Shown here: one piece after another, positions 8,232-16,914 of the stretch | Layout of the letters: each line of letters opens with the position of its first letter | How positions within the stretch are numbered: position 1 is the first letter of the stretch | Assembly (NCBI GenBank): GCA_965247565.1 | Contig: CBDFHF010000003.1 | Coordinates: 1,054,001-1,118,000, forward strand | Reading direction: 5' to 3' | Origin: CBDFHF01 sp965247565 | Lineage (GTDB): Bacteria > Pseudomonadota > Gammaproteobacteria > Methylococcales > Methylomonadaceae | Length of the DNA stretch: 64,000 nucleotides | The notes under the pieces: generated by a model | Database searches by the model: none | What the model saw: the letters and a program-made list of their open reading frames with translations, nothing else | Told to the model about the DNA's origin: nothing | Program-made: the position numbers and the translations under genes

Positions 8232-9162
8232 TGTCCGCCAGCGCTGCCAGTAAACGAGTCATATCCTCAGGCAATGGTTGTTCCCACTCGTAATACTCAT
8301 CTGTCATCGGGTGTTGCAAACCCAATTTGGCTGCATGCAAGGCTTGTCGTTTAAAACCACGTAATTCTTTTTCTAACTCCGCGCTGCAATTAGGCGGCAT
8401 TTGAAAGCGCCCGCCGTAAACAGGATCGCCCAATAGGGGGAAACGGATATGCGCCATGTGCACTCTAATTTGATGGGTACGACCGGTTTCCAGCTTCACT
8501 TGAATTTGCGTGTAATGGGTAAAGCGTTTAACGACCCGATAATGAGTGACTGCTTCTTTTCCGGATTCCTTGACCGCATAGCGCTTGCGATCAGTCGGGT
8601 GTCTGGCAATCGGCTCGTCAACTGTACCCCCTGCGGTCATCCGGCCTTTAGTGATGGCTTGGTATTCGCGATGGATGCTGCGTTCCTGCAATTGCTGTGT
8701 CAGGCTGTTGTGCGCTTGTAAAGTTTTGGCAATCATCAATAAGCCGCTGGTTTCCTTATCAATTCGATGTACGATGCCGGCGCGCGGCAAAGTATCCAAA
8801 TTCGCATCATGGTTGAGTAAGGCATTCAATAAAGTGCCATGCCAATTACCAACAGCAGGATGTACCACCAAACCAGCCGGTTTATTCACAATCAGCAAAC
8901 TGTCGTCTTCAAAAATTATATCCAGCGGAATTTCTTCCGGCTCGCTCAACACCACGACTTCAGCTTCCGCATCCAGGATAATTTCTTCCCCACCATCCAG
9001 TTTGTCTTTAGCCTTTAACATCTCGCCATCAACCAAAACCCGTCCCGACTTTAGCCAAGTTTGCAATTTGCTGCGTGAATAATCCGCAAACAATTCGGCC
9101 AGCACCTGATCCAAGCGCATTCCAGCCATTTCATAAGGTACTTCTGCCGCTAGTCTTGTCAT
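8218..9162 (-). CDS. rluD: 23S rRNA pseudouridine synthase RluD
   Basis: RluD makes pseudouridines 1911, 1915 and 1917 in helix 69 of 23S rRNA. The 314-residue protein has an N-terminal S4 RNA-binding domain (about 15-75) and a catalytic domain with HRIDKETSGLL, in which Asp135 is the nucleophile. RTHQIRVHM and DPVYGG are also family motifs. It is divergent from bamD, which is the standard gammaproteobacterial order. Confidence 0.96.
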   Translation of the reverse strand: MTRLAAEVPYEMAGMRLDQVLAELFADYSRSKLQTWLKSGRVLVDGEMLKAKDKLDGGEEIILDAEAEVVVLSEPEEIPLDIIFEDDSLLIVNKPAGLVVHPAVGNWHGTLLNALLNHDANLDTLPRAGIVHRIDKETSGLLMIAKTLQAHNSLTQQLQERSIHREYQAITKGRMTAGGTVDEPIARHPTDRKRYAVKESGKEAVTHYRVVKRFTHYTQIQVKLETGRTHQIRVHMAHIRFPLLGDPVYGGRFQMPPNCSAELEKELRGFKRQALHAAKLGLQHPMTDEYYEWEQPLPEDMTRLLAALADNEQE

Positions 9163-9278
9163 AACAAGTTCTTCTGATAAACCTATTGATAAGTTATACT
9201 CGCCAAATAGTAAGAGATCTCTATCATCTTAATTTTCAGCAAGAAAAACCGGTAATACTACAACGTGTTGTTAGCTCT

Positions 9279-10121
9279 ATGCGATTATTTTTAGTTAAAT
9301 TTTTATTTGTCTGTTTTCTAGCTTTCTTTTTGCAAGGTTGTGAAACCTTAAAAGGCATGGCATCCGATGCGCCAGAAACAAAAGAAGATAAATATGCCGA
9401 ATGGAATGCGCAGCGTTTTCGCGAAGAAGCCGATACCGCTTTAAAAAATGAAAACTATCAAAAAGCCATCGAAATTTATGAAGCGCTGGAATCTCGCTAC
9501 CCGTTTGGCAGCAGTTCCGCACAAACACAGCTGGATATTGGTTATGCCTATTACAAAAATGGCGATGCCGACTCGGCGATAGCGGCCGCGGAACGATTCA
9601 TTAAAATGAATCCGCGAAGCCCCGGCATTGATTACGCGTATTATCTAAAAGGCTTGGTCAATTACAGCCGCGATATTGGCTTTATTGATCGTTTTTTACC
9701 TACCGATACTTCCCAACGTGATCCCGGTAATGCCCGAATTGCCTACGACACTTTCTCAGAATTAGTACGCCGGTTTCCACAAAGTAAATATGTCGCCGAT
9801 GCTCAACAACGCATGATTGCCCTTAGAAATAACCTGGCTATGCACGACGTGCATGTGGCCCGGTTTTATATGAAGCGCAAAGCCTACATTGCCGCGGCAG
9901 ATAGAGCTTCCTATGTGGTGGAGAAATATCAACGCACACCGGCCGTCCCTTATGCCTTGCAGATTATGCAAGAAGCTTATACAAAGCTGAATATGCCTGA
10001 TCTGGCAAAAGACGCAACCCGCGTGTACGAGCTCAACTACCCCAATGGCCCACCTGTTCCTGAGCACAAAAGCTCTACCGTAGCCAATAAAGTTTGGGAT
10101 TTTATAGGCTTGGACGAATAA
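9279..10121 (+). CDS. bamD: Outer membrane assembly lipoprotein BamD
   Basis: BamD is the essential lipoprotein of the BAM complex, which inserts beta-barrel proteins into the outer membrane. The 280-residue precursor has a lipoprotein signal with lipobox FLQGC (lipidated Cys21). TPR repeats follow (ALKNENYQKAIEIYEALE, then LDIGYAYYKNGDADSAI). The ATG at 9279 is selected because the signal peptide begins there; the open frame extends to 9186 without a ribosome site. The length is somewhat greater than the E. coli protein. Confidence 0.95.
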   Translation: MRLFLVKFLFVCFLAFFLQGCETLKGMASDAPETKEDKYAEWNAQRFREEADTALKNENYQKAIEIYEALESRYPFGSSSAQTQLDIGYAYYKNGDADSAIAAAERFIKMNPRSPGIDYAYYLKGLVNYSRDIGFIDRFLPTDTSQRDPGNARIAYDTFSELVRRFPQSKYVADAQQRMIALRNNLAMHDVHVARFYMKRKAYIAAADRASYVVEKYQRTPAVPYALQIMQEAYTKLNMPDLAKDATRVYELNYPNGPPVPEHKSSTVANKVWDFIGLDE

Positions 10122-10186
10122 CAACCACACTTGAAAGCTCTCTACTGAGGGCTTATGGATACGGTCTTTAAAGAATTAATTTCCTT

Positions 10187-10233
10187 CGACTCCACTCAGG
10201 AATCCCAACGTTAAAGCGTCCTGGGCGGAGTCG
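10187..10233. repeat. Palindromic repeat-like hairpin
   Basis: The 449-base gap 10122-10570 holds no gene. Its first notable element is an inverted repeat with 15-base arms (13 of 15 match), CGACTCCACTCAGGA / TCCTGGGCGGAGTCG, with a 17-base spacer. The arms look like the dispersed REP-type palindromes found in many proteobacteria. It may also end bamD transcription. No second copy was seen in this window. Confidence 0.45.
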
Positions 10234-10475
10234 AGGGGTAGCCCGGCTACTCAAACATTAACCGACTCTATCAACAAGCTCTCATAAACAGCGCCTCATC
10301 CATTGCGTTTTGCTTGAAAATGCAAAATACTCAAAACGGTCATCAATTCTAGCGCACACCCGTTGCTAAACAACAGCCAGCAAAATGCGCGCTTTAATAT
10401 CAGCCAGTTCATGCTGTGTTTATACACACCACTTACCCTCTAACCGGGCTTGATTAAGTTGCCATTAAGCCCATC

Positions 10476-10503
10476 AGATCAAACCCGATTTATGTTTTGA
10501 TCT
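10476..10503 (+). promoter_or_regulatory. Candidate operator upstream of the beta-propeller gene
   Basis: A perfect 8-base inverted repeat AGATCAAA / TTTGATCT with a 12-base spacer lies 68 bases before the ATG at 10571. The spacing suits a dimeric regulator, but none is identified. Confidence 0.35.
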
Positions 10504-10570
10504 ACTTTAATTTGCGTGTACTATCCGAGCGATTTTTCTGTAATCCATCTATTACATTTAAGGATAAACC

Positions 10571-13156
10571 ATGAATAAACTGACTGTACTTTCTGTCGCC
10601 TTGCTTGGCCTGCTTAGTTCCTTGCATACTCAGGCAAATAATAGCGTTTCCAATGCATCAGCTCTGCGGGGGGTTGAAACTAAGGAAGATACCGCCGCGC
10701 TCAGCAAGGCGATTACGGGTTTAAGCCTGCCCTTTATCGCTAACGCCGGACAAACCGATCCTTTAGTTGCTTTTTATGCGCAAACTTTTACCGGCACGGT
10801 GTATGTGACCAAAGCTGGCGAAGTCGTTTATTCGTTGCCACCTAACGACGGCAAACCCGGCTGGACTTTGGTGGAAAGTTTCGATCAAGGCAAAGCTCAT
10901 CCGTTAGGCATAGAACCCAGCTCCAGTAAAGTCAATTACATCAAAAACCAAGCCGGTAAAGCCGTCAGTCAGGAAAGCCAAACCTTTGGAAAAGTGAATT
11001 TAGGAGAAGTGTTTACCGGAGTTAACGTGGCGCTGGTCGCCCACGGCAATAATGTGGAGAAAGTGTATACCGTCGCGCCTGGCGCAGATGCTAACAATAT
11101 TCACATGCGCGTAGCCGGCGCCAACAGTCTCAAACTGAATGTGCAAGGGGCACTAATGGCAGAAACCGGCCACGGCCCGGTGCAATTCAGCGCGCCGATT
11201 GCCTGGCAGGAACAACAGGGTACGAAAAATCCAGTGCAAGTCAGTTACGCCATCGGCAAAGACGGTTACGGTTTTAAGTTGGGTGATTATGACCACAGCC
11301 GTCCTGTCTTGATCGACCCGCTAATACAAGCGACTTATTTGGGGGGCAGCGGAACAGAAACCGCCAAAGATATTCATGTGCACCCTATAACTGGGGATGT
11401 TTATGTGTTAGGTAATACCGTGAGTCCCGGAGCTGGTTTCGCCAACACATTTCCGGGTACCTCCGGTGGATGGGAAACCAAGCAGACTTCTAGCCAAACT
11501 AATTTTTTAGTTAGACTAACAGCTGACTTGAAGATGCTGGTGCAGTCTACGTATCTTGAATCTTTTGGGTCATCAATAAGTGGTTTTAAAATACACCCAA
11601 TAAATGGTGATTTATATGTTTGGGGAGATTGGTCGAATCAGGGTGCATTAATTCCAGGAATAATTGGCGGCTCAGTTTCAGTTACCGGTCCTGGAGCTCA
11701 AGGCCTTTATTTTTCCTTAGGCAAATTTATAAGCCGGTTTTCTTCGGACTTGACCCAATTAATACAATCAACGCGTACAGGCATCCAATATTTCTCGGGG
11801 GGTGATTTTTTCACTATAAGTCCATTAAGTGGTGACTTATATATTAGTGGTTTCGAGGATCTGAACAGAAATATTATTGTTTCTCGTATTCCGGCCGATT
11901 TAAAAACCGCTATAACGAGTATGCAGTTTGGTAGCTCAGGACTCGCTTTCAATACCCACGATTTAAGTAAAGGTATTGAAGTTCATCCCGTCACTGGTGA
12001 TGTTTATGTCTCTGGCGAAGCATGGTTCAATGACTTTCCGGCAACCGCTGGTGGCTACCAACCAAATAACAGTTCCACGCCTGCTACTGGTATAAAATCT
12101 GAGGGTTTTATCGCACAATTGTCCTCTGATCTATCAACTATTAAGCAGTCAACCTACTTAGGTGGAACCAGCGACGACATAGTGGGTAAGATCGCGTTCG
12201 ATAACACTGGGAACAACCTGTTTTTATCGGTACTTACTAGATCTAATAATTTTCCAGGACTTTCCGGTGGCGCATTTAGCCAGCGCTCTCCAAGTATTGA
12301 TTGGTCAAGAATTTTAGTGAAGATGTCTAGTGATTTAAAAAATTTGTTCCAAAGTACGATAGTCTACACCAGACTCGAGCAATCACTCGCTTATGAAATG
12401 ATTGTGCATCCCGTAACAAATGACGTATACATCATTGATAACCTAAAGATAGTCGACAATACTGGATTTCCGACTTCATCCGATTCTACGTTTAGTGGCC
12501 GCACTGGTACTCCGGCCGCGGTACACTTTAGTTCTGACCTGAAGACTTATTATGGCGGGTTGCCTTTAATTGACCAAAATCTGGAACATCCAGGCGTAGC
12601 TTACGCACAGTCACCGCTTACCGGGGATATTTACGTCGTTGGCAATCAAAAAAGCAAAACTATCGCATTTCCTCAAACTACCGGTGGTTATCAACCCGTT
12701 CCGGCAACGACCACGGGTGGAAACAATGATGTTTATATTGCCCATTTTAGTTTAGATGATGTTGGCGTTGTGCCTGACGGCTCAGGCACTGGAAATAACA
12801 ATAATCCCGGTGGAGGATCAAACAATGATGGCTCCGGGGGTGCAGTCAGTACCCCAGAGGAAACTCCCAAACCCTTTAAATTCAAAGCCAAGAAGAAAGT
12901 GAAAACCAATAAACTGATCACATCCAACACTGTGAAAATAAAAGGGCTTAAAGCGATTACCGCACCTATTTCCGTGCAGAACGGTGAATATTCTATCGGC
13001 TGTAAGAAAAAGGCGTTCACCAGTTTAAGCAGTGTGATCAAAAAGAATAAAACCGTCTGCGTTCGTCACCAATCAGCGGCAGAAAAGAAATCGGTAGTTA
13101 CCACTACGCTGACCATCGGCGGTGCATCGGCCAGTTTTTCCAGTACGACGAAGTAG
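10571..13156 (+). CDS. Exported SBBP beta-propeller protein with N-terminal DUF7948-type domain
   Basis: The 861-residue protein has a signal peptide (about 1-22). A domain with FIANAGQTDPLVAFYAQTF and GYGFKLGDYDHSRPVLIDP (about 50-255) is the module that usually precedes SBBP repeats. About eight propeller-like repeats follow (255-755), each with a signature like HPITGDVYVLG plus a YLGGSGTE-type strand. A Gly/Asn/Pro linker (about 758-785) leads to a Lys-rich C-terminal domain with two Cys. It has no membrane anchor and is probably secreted or periplasmic. The function is unknown. The ATG follows AAGGATAAACC, a good ribosome site. Confidence 0.8.
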   Translation: MNKLTVLSVALLGLLSSLHTQANNSVSNASALRGVETKEDTAALSKAITGLSLPFIANAGQTDPLVAFYAQTFTGTVYVTKAGEVVYSLPPNDGKPGWTLVESFDQGKAHPLGIEPSSSKVNYIKNQAGKAVSQESQTFGKVNLGEVFTGVNVALVAHGNNVEKVYTVAPGADANNIHMRVAGANSLKLNVQGALMAETGHGPVQFSAPIAWQEQQGTKNPVQVSYAIGKDGYGFKLGDYDHSRPVLIDPLIQATYLGGSGTETAKDIHVHPITGDVYVLGNTVSPGAGFANTFPGTSGGWETKQTSSQTNFLVRLTADLKMLVQSTYLESFGSSISGFKIHPINGDLYVWGDWSNQGALIPGIIGGSVSVTGPGAQGLYFSLGKFISRFSSDLTQLIQSTRTGIQYFSGGDFFTISPLSGDLYISGFEDLNRNIIVSRIPADLKTAITSMQFGSSGLAFNTHDLSKGIEVHPVTGDVYVSGEAWFNDFPATAGGYQPNNSSTPATGIKSEGFIAQLSSDLSTIKQSTYLGGTSDDIVGKIAFDNTGNNLFLSVLTRSNNFPGLSGGAFSQRSPSIDWSRILVKMSSDLKNLFQSTIVYTRLEQSLAYEMIVHPVTNDVYIIDNLKIVDNTGFPTSSDSTFSGRTGTPAAVHFSSDLKTYYGGLPLIDQNLEHPGVAYAQSPLTGDIYVVGNQKSKTIAFPQTTGGYQPVPATTTGGNNDVYIAHFSLDDVGVVPDGSGTGNNNNPGGGSNNDGSGGAVSTPEETPKPFKFKAKKKVKTNKLITSNTVKIKGLKAITAPISVQNGEYSIGCKKKAFTSLSSVIKKNKTVCVRHQSAAEKKSVVTTTLTIGGASASFSSTTK

Positions 13157-13184
13157 GAATACCTTTCTGGAAAAAGGATACAAC

Positions 13185-13243
13185 AATCGCAGGATGTGTT
13201 TTGTGTTGACCACACATTCTGCGATTTTAGGCTGTATTTTTTT
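13185..13243 (+). terminator. Terminator of the beta-propeller gene
   Basis: A 16-base imperfect stem (14 of 16), with arms at 13185-13200 and 13211-13226, is followed by TTTTTTT near 13237-13243. Confidence 0.65.
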
Positions 13244-13265
13244 ACCCAATCTCTAAAAATTGCAT

Positions 13266-13292
13266 TATTATACATATAAAGTATGCATAATA
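13266..13292 (+). promoter_or_regulatory. Operator/promoter of the brnTA pair
   Basis: The inverted repeat TATTATACATA / TATGCATAATA (10 of 11) ends seven bases before the brnT ATG. It overlaps a likely -10 element. Autoregulation through such a palindrome is the norm for BrnT-BrnA systems, where BrnA is the DNA-binding partner. Confidence 0.6.
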
Positions 13293-13299
13293 GTCGCTT

Positions 13300-13563
13300 A
13301 TGAAAATCGACTTCGATCCAAGCAAAGCTGTCAGCAACCTTAAAAAGAACGGTATTGATTTTGAGGAAGCCGCTAGTTGTTTGTTCGATCCGCAGGCGTT
13401 AGCGCGTGAAGATGCTGATGCTGTAGGTGAACAGCGCTGGGTATTACTAGGTATGAGTGACCAGGCCAGACTGCTGGTTGTGGTATACACAGTGCGTGGC
13501 GAATCGATACGATTAATATCTGCCCGAAAACCCACTGCAAAAGAGGCAAACTGCTATGGATAA
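13300..13563 (+). CDS. brnT: BrnT-family toxin (ribonuclease)
   Basis: The 87-residue BrnT/DUF497 protein has the family pattern FDPSKAVSNLKKNGIDFEEA, then RWVLLGMSDQARLLVVVYT and RLISARKPTAKE. BrnT toxins are RelE-fold ribonucleases that stop translation. The gene overlaps brnA by eight bases, so toxin and antitoxin are translationally coupled, with the toxin first as is usual for this family. Confidence 0.92.
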   Translation: MKIDFDPSKAVSNLKKNGIDFEEAASCLFDPQALAREDADAVGEQRWVLLGMSDQARLLVVVYTVRGESIRLISARKPTAKEANCYG

Positions 13564-13828
13564 AGAGTATGATTTCACCCACGCCAAACGCGCCAACGAA
13601 GTGCCGCATTTGGCACAACTTCAAGCCGAAAATACTAGCAAATCCCGCATTACTATCTTTCTGGACGACGACATTCTAGCGACTTTTAAAGAGCGTGCAA
13701 CGCAAAGCGGTAAAGGTTATCAGACCTTGATTAACGAGGCGTTGCGCGCCAGTATTTCTCCAGATTCTGCGCCCCTAACCGCTGAAACCTTACGCAAAAT
13801 ATTGCAGGAAGAATTGCACGCGGTATAG
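13556..13828 (+). CDS. brnA: BrnA-family antitoxin
   Basis: The 90-residue protein has the BrnA C-terminal ribbon-helix-helix region: RITIFLDDDILATFKERA followed by GYQTLINEALRASI. BrnA binds and neutralises BrnT and represses the operon through the palindrome before brnT. The C-terminal 20 residues (LTAETLRKILQEELHAV) form an extra amphipathic helix. Confidence 0.92.
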   Translation: MDKEYDFTHAKRANEVPHLAQLQAENTSKSRITIFLDDDILATFKERATQSGKGYQTLINEALRASISPDSAPLTAETLRKILQEELHAV

Positions 13829-13844
13829 CCTTGTGGGCAGAGGC

Positions 13845-15221
13845 TTACTTTTTCAATGCAGGTTTGGCCGCTTTTTTCGTATCGCCATAAAGCGCGTAAG
13901 CGCCAAACACCATTTGATGCGCACGGCCTAGTTTTTCTTTGGTAAAGTCTATGGCAAATTGCTCTTTGAGTTGCTTGCCGTTCCAGTTATAGACTTTTAA
14001 GAACTGTTCGTTATCTGCACCTTTTTTATCCCAGTTGGCCAATAATGACGAGGTGTAATAAAGGCGCTTGCCATCCCAACTGGACGACACCATGTTGACT
14101 TGAGCAGCAATTTTTTGCTCGAACACTTGTTTGGGCTTGAATGGATCAGTGATGTCGAAGGCTCGGGTTTTACCATCCATAAAGGTGTTAACCCAGAGCA
14201 TTTTGTCATCGCTTTGAATGGAAATATCCACTGGTAAAGGAATTTTGCTGGGTTCGCCGATGTCTGCCACTTCTTTTGCTTGCCATGCCCCGGTTTTATC
14301 AGCGTAAATTAACCAGATTTTTGAAGTTAATGCGGTGGTGGTGAAGCAGTAGTCATGGTTGGTTTTCCACGCACAACGGATTTCCAGGGGCGCGCCGGGT
14401 ACGTCAAAGACCTTCTTGGGTTGTTTGGTGTGTAAATTCCATTCCACCACGGTATTACCAAAACGCTTCATGGCTTCTGGGTCTTGTAGCATTTTGCCGA
14501 AATCCATCATGTAATTCGACCAACCGGTGAAAGAGGAGGTCAGCATCAGGTTTTTTCTGGGTAACGCCCGCAAATCATAGCCATAGCCATCAGCGTATTT
14601 GCCGGTTTTAATTGCACCCTCCAGATTGCTGTCGGTTGGCGTCCAGTGTGTTGCAATGTAGTTGCCTTCGTTACTGTATTCGACAACGCCGGTACGACCG
14701 CCATGATCTTTATTGTTGGATAAGCCGGTAATCATCATCCGCCCAGGCAAGGCATAAGTGGTGTGTGGACCTACTACCCCGCCACTTTTTGAGACAAAAT
14801 CGGTGATGGTTTTGACTAACACAGGCTTGGCAGGGTCGGTATGAATATCAAAAACAAACAGTTTGTTGGTATCCAATGCGCCAGCCCATATGAATTTACG
14901 ATCATCGGTAAACCCGGAATGATGCGCTTCATTTCGTCCACCCACAGAAAGTGAGTTGACTACTTTGCCGTACTTCGGAGATTTGGGGTTAACATCAACG
15001 GTCACTAATTTGTCTTGCTCATCACCGACGCCTTCGACACCTAATGTCCAGATGTAAACAAAGTCTTCTTGCCCGGTGATTTTTGTTATGTAAGGAGAGA
15101 GGCAAGTTTCATCGGCTTGTGCCACGCCACCGCCGATCAGCGTTATGGTTGACGCGGCAAAAAGACAAGCTGATAAACGTTTTTGCCACAGCTGATTATT
15201 TTTATTGAATTTTGTATGCAT
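13845..15221 (-). CDS. mtoX: Exported SBP56 family protein / methanethiol oxidase
   Basis: The 458-residue selenium-binding-protein-56 family member forms a seven-bladed propeller. In Hyphomicrobium the family member MtoX is a periplasmic copper-dependent methanethiol oxidase giving formaldehyde, H2S and H2O2. This copy has a clear signal peptide (cleavage near VAQADETC), as MtoX does. Conserved segments include NEAHHSGF, GPHTTYALPG, VVEWNLH and GRAHQMVFG, rich in candidate His ligands. The ATG at 15221 has AGGAAGG five bases upstream; an ATG at 15236 overlaps that site and is less likely. It is not flanked by the SCO1/mauG genes often seen with mtoX. The oxidase assignment is by homology only. 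Confidence 0.82.
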   Translation of the reverse strand: MHTKFNKNNQLWQKRLSACLFAASTITLIGGGVAQADETCLSPYITKITGQEDFVYIWTLGVEGVGDEQDKLVTVDVNPKSPKYGKVVNSLSVGGRNEAHHSGFTDDRKFIWAGALDTNKLFVFDIHTDPAKPVLVKTITDFVSKSGGVVGPHTTYALPGRMMITGLSNNKDHGGRTGVVEYSNEGNYIATHWTPTDSNLEGAIKTGKYADGYGYDLRALPRKNLMLTSSFTGWSNYMMDFGKMLQDPEAMKRFGNTVVEWNLHTKQPKKVFDVPGAPLEIRCAWKTNHDYCFTTTALTSKIWLIYADKTGAWQAKEVADIGEPSKIPLPVDISIQSDDKMLWVNTFMDGKTRAFDITDPFKPKQVFEQKIAAQVNMVSSSWDGKRLYYTSSLLANWDKKGADNEQFLKVYNWNGKQLKEQFAIDFTKEKLGRAHQMVFGAYALYGDTKKAAKPALKK

Positions 15222-15339
15222 TTTATCCTTCCTCATTTTATCGTTATTAGTGCTTGCGGCATCGCTGGTAGGCAATGCTTGGCAATTTATCGCAGATTCC
15301 CTCCTAAGTTATTTATCGTTTTAAATCGTCAGCAGATGC

Positions 15340-15615
15340 CTAGCTGTCTGCGGTTGACGGATCTATCATGGTTCTGATCTGAGAAATACGGTTGGCAGGA
15401 AAGCCACCTTGTTCTGCGTGCGCTTTAATGCTGGCTTCGTCCGGCGCAATGTATACGCAATAGACTTTATCGTCTGTTACATAACTTTCTTGCCACTGGA
15501 TTTTTGGTCCCATTTCACTAAGAATGCTGCAAGACTTTTGAGAAATGCCCTGTAGTTGCTCGGCAGTTAATTTGCCGGCTCCCGGTATTTCTCGTTCGAT
15601 AAGGTATTTTGGCAT
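15340..15615 (-). CDS. DUF4242 family protein
   Basis: The 91-residue cytosolic protein is a small ferredoxin-fold DUF4242 member (MPKYLIEREIPGAG, VTDDKVYCVYIAPDEASI, HAEQGGFPANRISQIRTM). The biochemical role of the family is unsettled. It lies between the SBP56 and TetR genes on the same strand. Its upstream region carries a copy of the half-palindrome found in the tetR promoter, so it is probably the regulator's main target. Confidence 0.8.
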   Translation of the reverse strand: MPKYLIEREIPGAGKLTAEQLQGISQKSCSILSEMGPKIQWQESYVTDDKVYCVYIAPDEASIKAHAEQGGFPANRISQIRTMIDPSTADS

Positions 15616-15635
15616 TGTGTGTCTCCTCTGGTTAT

Positions 15636-15655
15636 TAAATGACTGGTCGTCTTTT
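15636..15655 (-). promoter_or_regulatory. Second TetR-type operator, upstream of the DUF4242 gene
   Basis: Read on the minus strand this contains ACGACCAGTCAT, which shares the GACCAGTC core with the long palindrome at 16271-16296. It lies about 25 bases upstream of the DUF4242 start. Confidence 0.5.
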
Positions 15656-15671
15656 TAAAACGTAAAAAAAT

Positions 15672-16265
15672 TCACGCTTTAAAAAAATCCCCTAATAAAT
15701 TTTCGCAACATTGCTTGAGCGGCAGGGATGATTTTTCAATTTTCATTCTCAATAAAGCGCCTTGCCAAGTATTCGCCAGTAAATCTGCCATGTCTCTTGC
15801 AGACTTATCAAGTCTTACTGTGCCTTGTTGTTGGGCTGTAGCAAGGCCGACCTGCAACAAATCCCGATAGCGATTAAATGCCGATTGCAGCGATTGCTGG
15901 CATAAATCGCTGGTATCACCAATTTCACCCATTAAATTGCCCAGTAAACAACCGCCTTTAAAATTTGATTTTTCCAGCTCGGCAATCAAGGTATTGAAAT
16001 AAAGCTGTAAAGCGACTAGAGCATCATCATGCTGCTGTAAACAAGCGTTTAGCTGTACGATAAAAGGCTCGATATAATGCTGGATTGCCTCCGCACCAAA
16101 GTTCTCTTTACTGCCAAAATAATTATAAAACGAGCCTTTCGGAATCTGAACCGCGTCCAAAATTTCCTTGAGCCCAGTGCCGTGATAGCCCTTATCCATC
16201 AGTAAGGTTACACCTTGGCTTAAAAGGTTTTCTCGATTTTGCTTTTTTTGGTGGGCTTTCTGCAT
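15672..16265 (-). CDS. TetR-family transcriptional repressor
   Basis: The 197-residue protein has an N-terminal TetR helix-turn-helix (about 10-56: GYHGTGLKEILDAVQIPKG then SFYNYFGSKENF). A C-terminal ligand domain contains KGGCLLGNLMGEIG, typical of the AcuR/YxaF branch (TetR_C type), which responds to small electrophiles or unsaturated compounds. The open frame extends to 16319; the ATG at 16265 gives the usual N-terminal length and leaves the operator outside the gene. Neither start has a strong ribosome site. Confidence 0.85.
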   Translation of the reverse strand: MQKAHQKKQNRENLLSQGVTLLMDKGYHGTGLKEILDAVQIPKGSFYNYFGSKENFGAEAIQHYIEPFIVQLNACLQQHDDALVALQLYFNTLIAELEKSNFKGGCLLGNLMGEIGDTSDLCQQSLQSAFNRYRDLLQVGLATAQQQGTVRLDKSARDMADLLANTWQGALLRMKIEKSSLPLKQCCENLLGDFFKA

Positions 16266-16270
16266 GGGAA

Positions 16271-16296
16271 ATATAATATGACCAGTCGTATTATAT
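16271..16296. promoter_or_regulatory. TetR autoregulatory operator
   Basis: A 26-base near-perfect palindrome (22 of 26 positions symmetric) has outer arms ATATAATA / TATTATAT and core GACCAGTC. It lies directly upstream of the tetR start, and its core recurs before the DUF4242 gene. Confidence 0.65.
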
Positions 16297-16620
16297 GTCA
16301 AAGAATTGTAGCATGGCAAATGGCATTATTTATTTTAGGCCTACTTAGACGAGCTTCACTTTGTCTAAATTAGTAAATAAAACTGTGAGGTGGATTCAGA
16401 TTTAACCTGCTGATGTGTATTGATTCCCGATAATAACATTGACTTTGTTTTGGTCTACCCATACAATGCGGCCAGCTCGAAATTGATTTACCGTTATGCT
16501 TATCTCTACGATGTTTTTTCTGTAATTGCACGTCCTGTTTATCATTAAGTATCTCTAAAATTTCCCAGCTTCGTCAGCCCGAACAGGCTTCAACTACAAT
16601 TTTTTATATAGGACAGCATA
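16297..16620. other. Intergenic region ahead of the cold-shock gene
   Basis: This gap between the divergent tetR and csp genes has no convincing ORF. It should hold the csp promoter and a 5' leader; cspA-type mRNAs often have long structured leaders. No specific structure was recognised. The last 20 bases before the ATG (TATAGGACAGCATA) contain an AGGA ribosome site. Confidence 0.4.
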
Positions 16621-16821
16621 ATGGCTACCGGTACAGTTAAGTGGTTTAATTCAGAAAAAGGTTTTGGTTTTATTCAACAAGAAAGTGGTCCTGACGTTTT
16701 TGTTCATTTTCGTAACATTAACAGCTCAGGCTTTAAATCTCTTGATGAAGGGCAAAAAGTCCAATTCAACGTAACACAAGGCCAAAAAGGCCCACAAGCA
16801 GAAGAAGTTACATTAGTTTAG
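16621..16821 (+). CDS. Cold-shock domain protein (CspA family)
   Basis: The 66-residue single cold-shock domain has RNP1 (KGFGFI) and RNP2 (VFVHF) motifs. It starts TGTVKWFNSEKGFGFI and ends VTQGQKGPQAEEV, as in CspA/CspE. It is a single-stranded nucleic acid chaperone in the cytosol. It is monocistronic, followed by a strong terminator. Confidence 0.96.
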   Translation: MATGTVKWFNSEKGFGFIQQESGPDVFVHFRNINSSGFKSLDEGQKVQFNVTQGQKGPQAEEVTLV

Positions 16822-16840
16822 TTAATTTCTAATAATAAGA

Positions 16841-16876
16841 GCCGCAGTTTTCTTAGTAAGAAACTGCGGCTTTTTT
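16841..16876 (+). terminator. Rho-independent terminator of the csp gene
   Basis: A perfect 10-base stem GCCGCAGTTT / AAACTGCGGC, whose loop can also pair internally, is followed by six T residues. Confidence 0.95.
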
Positions 16877-16914
16877 GTGATCAAAACTTATTCAGTCGAC
16901 AAGCCTTGCCCCTG

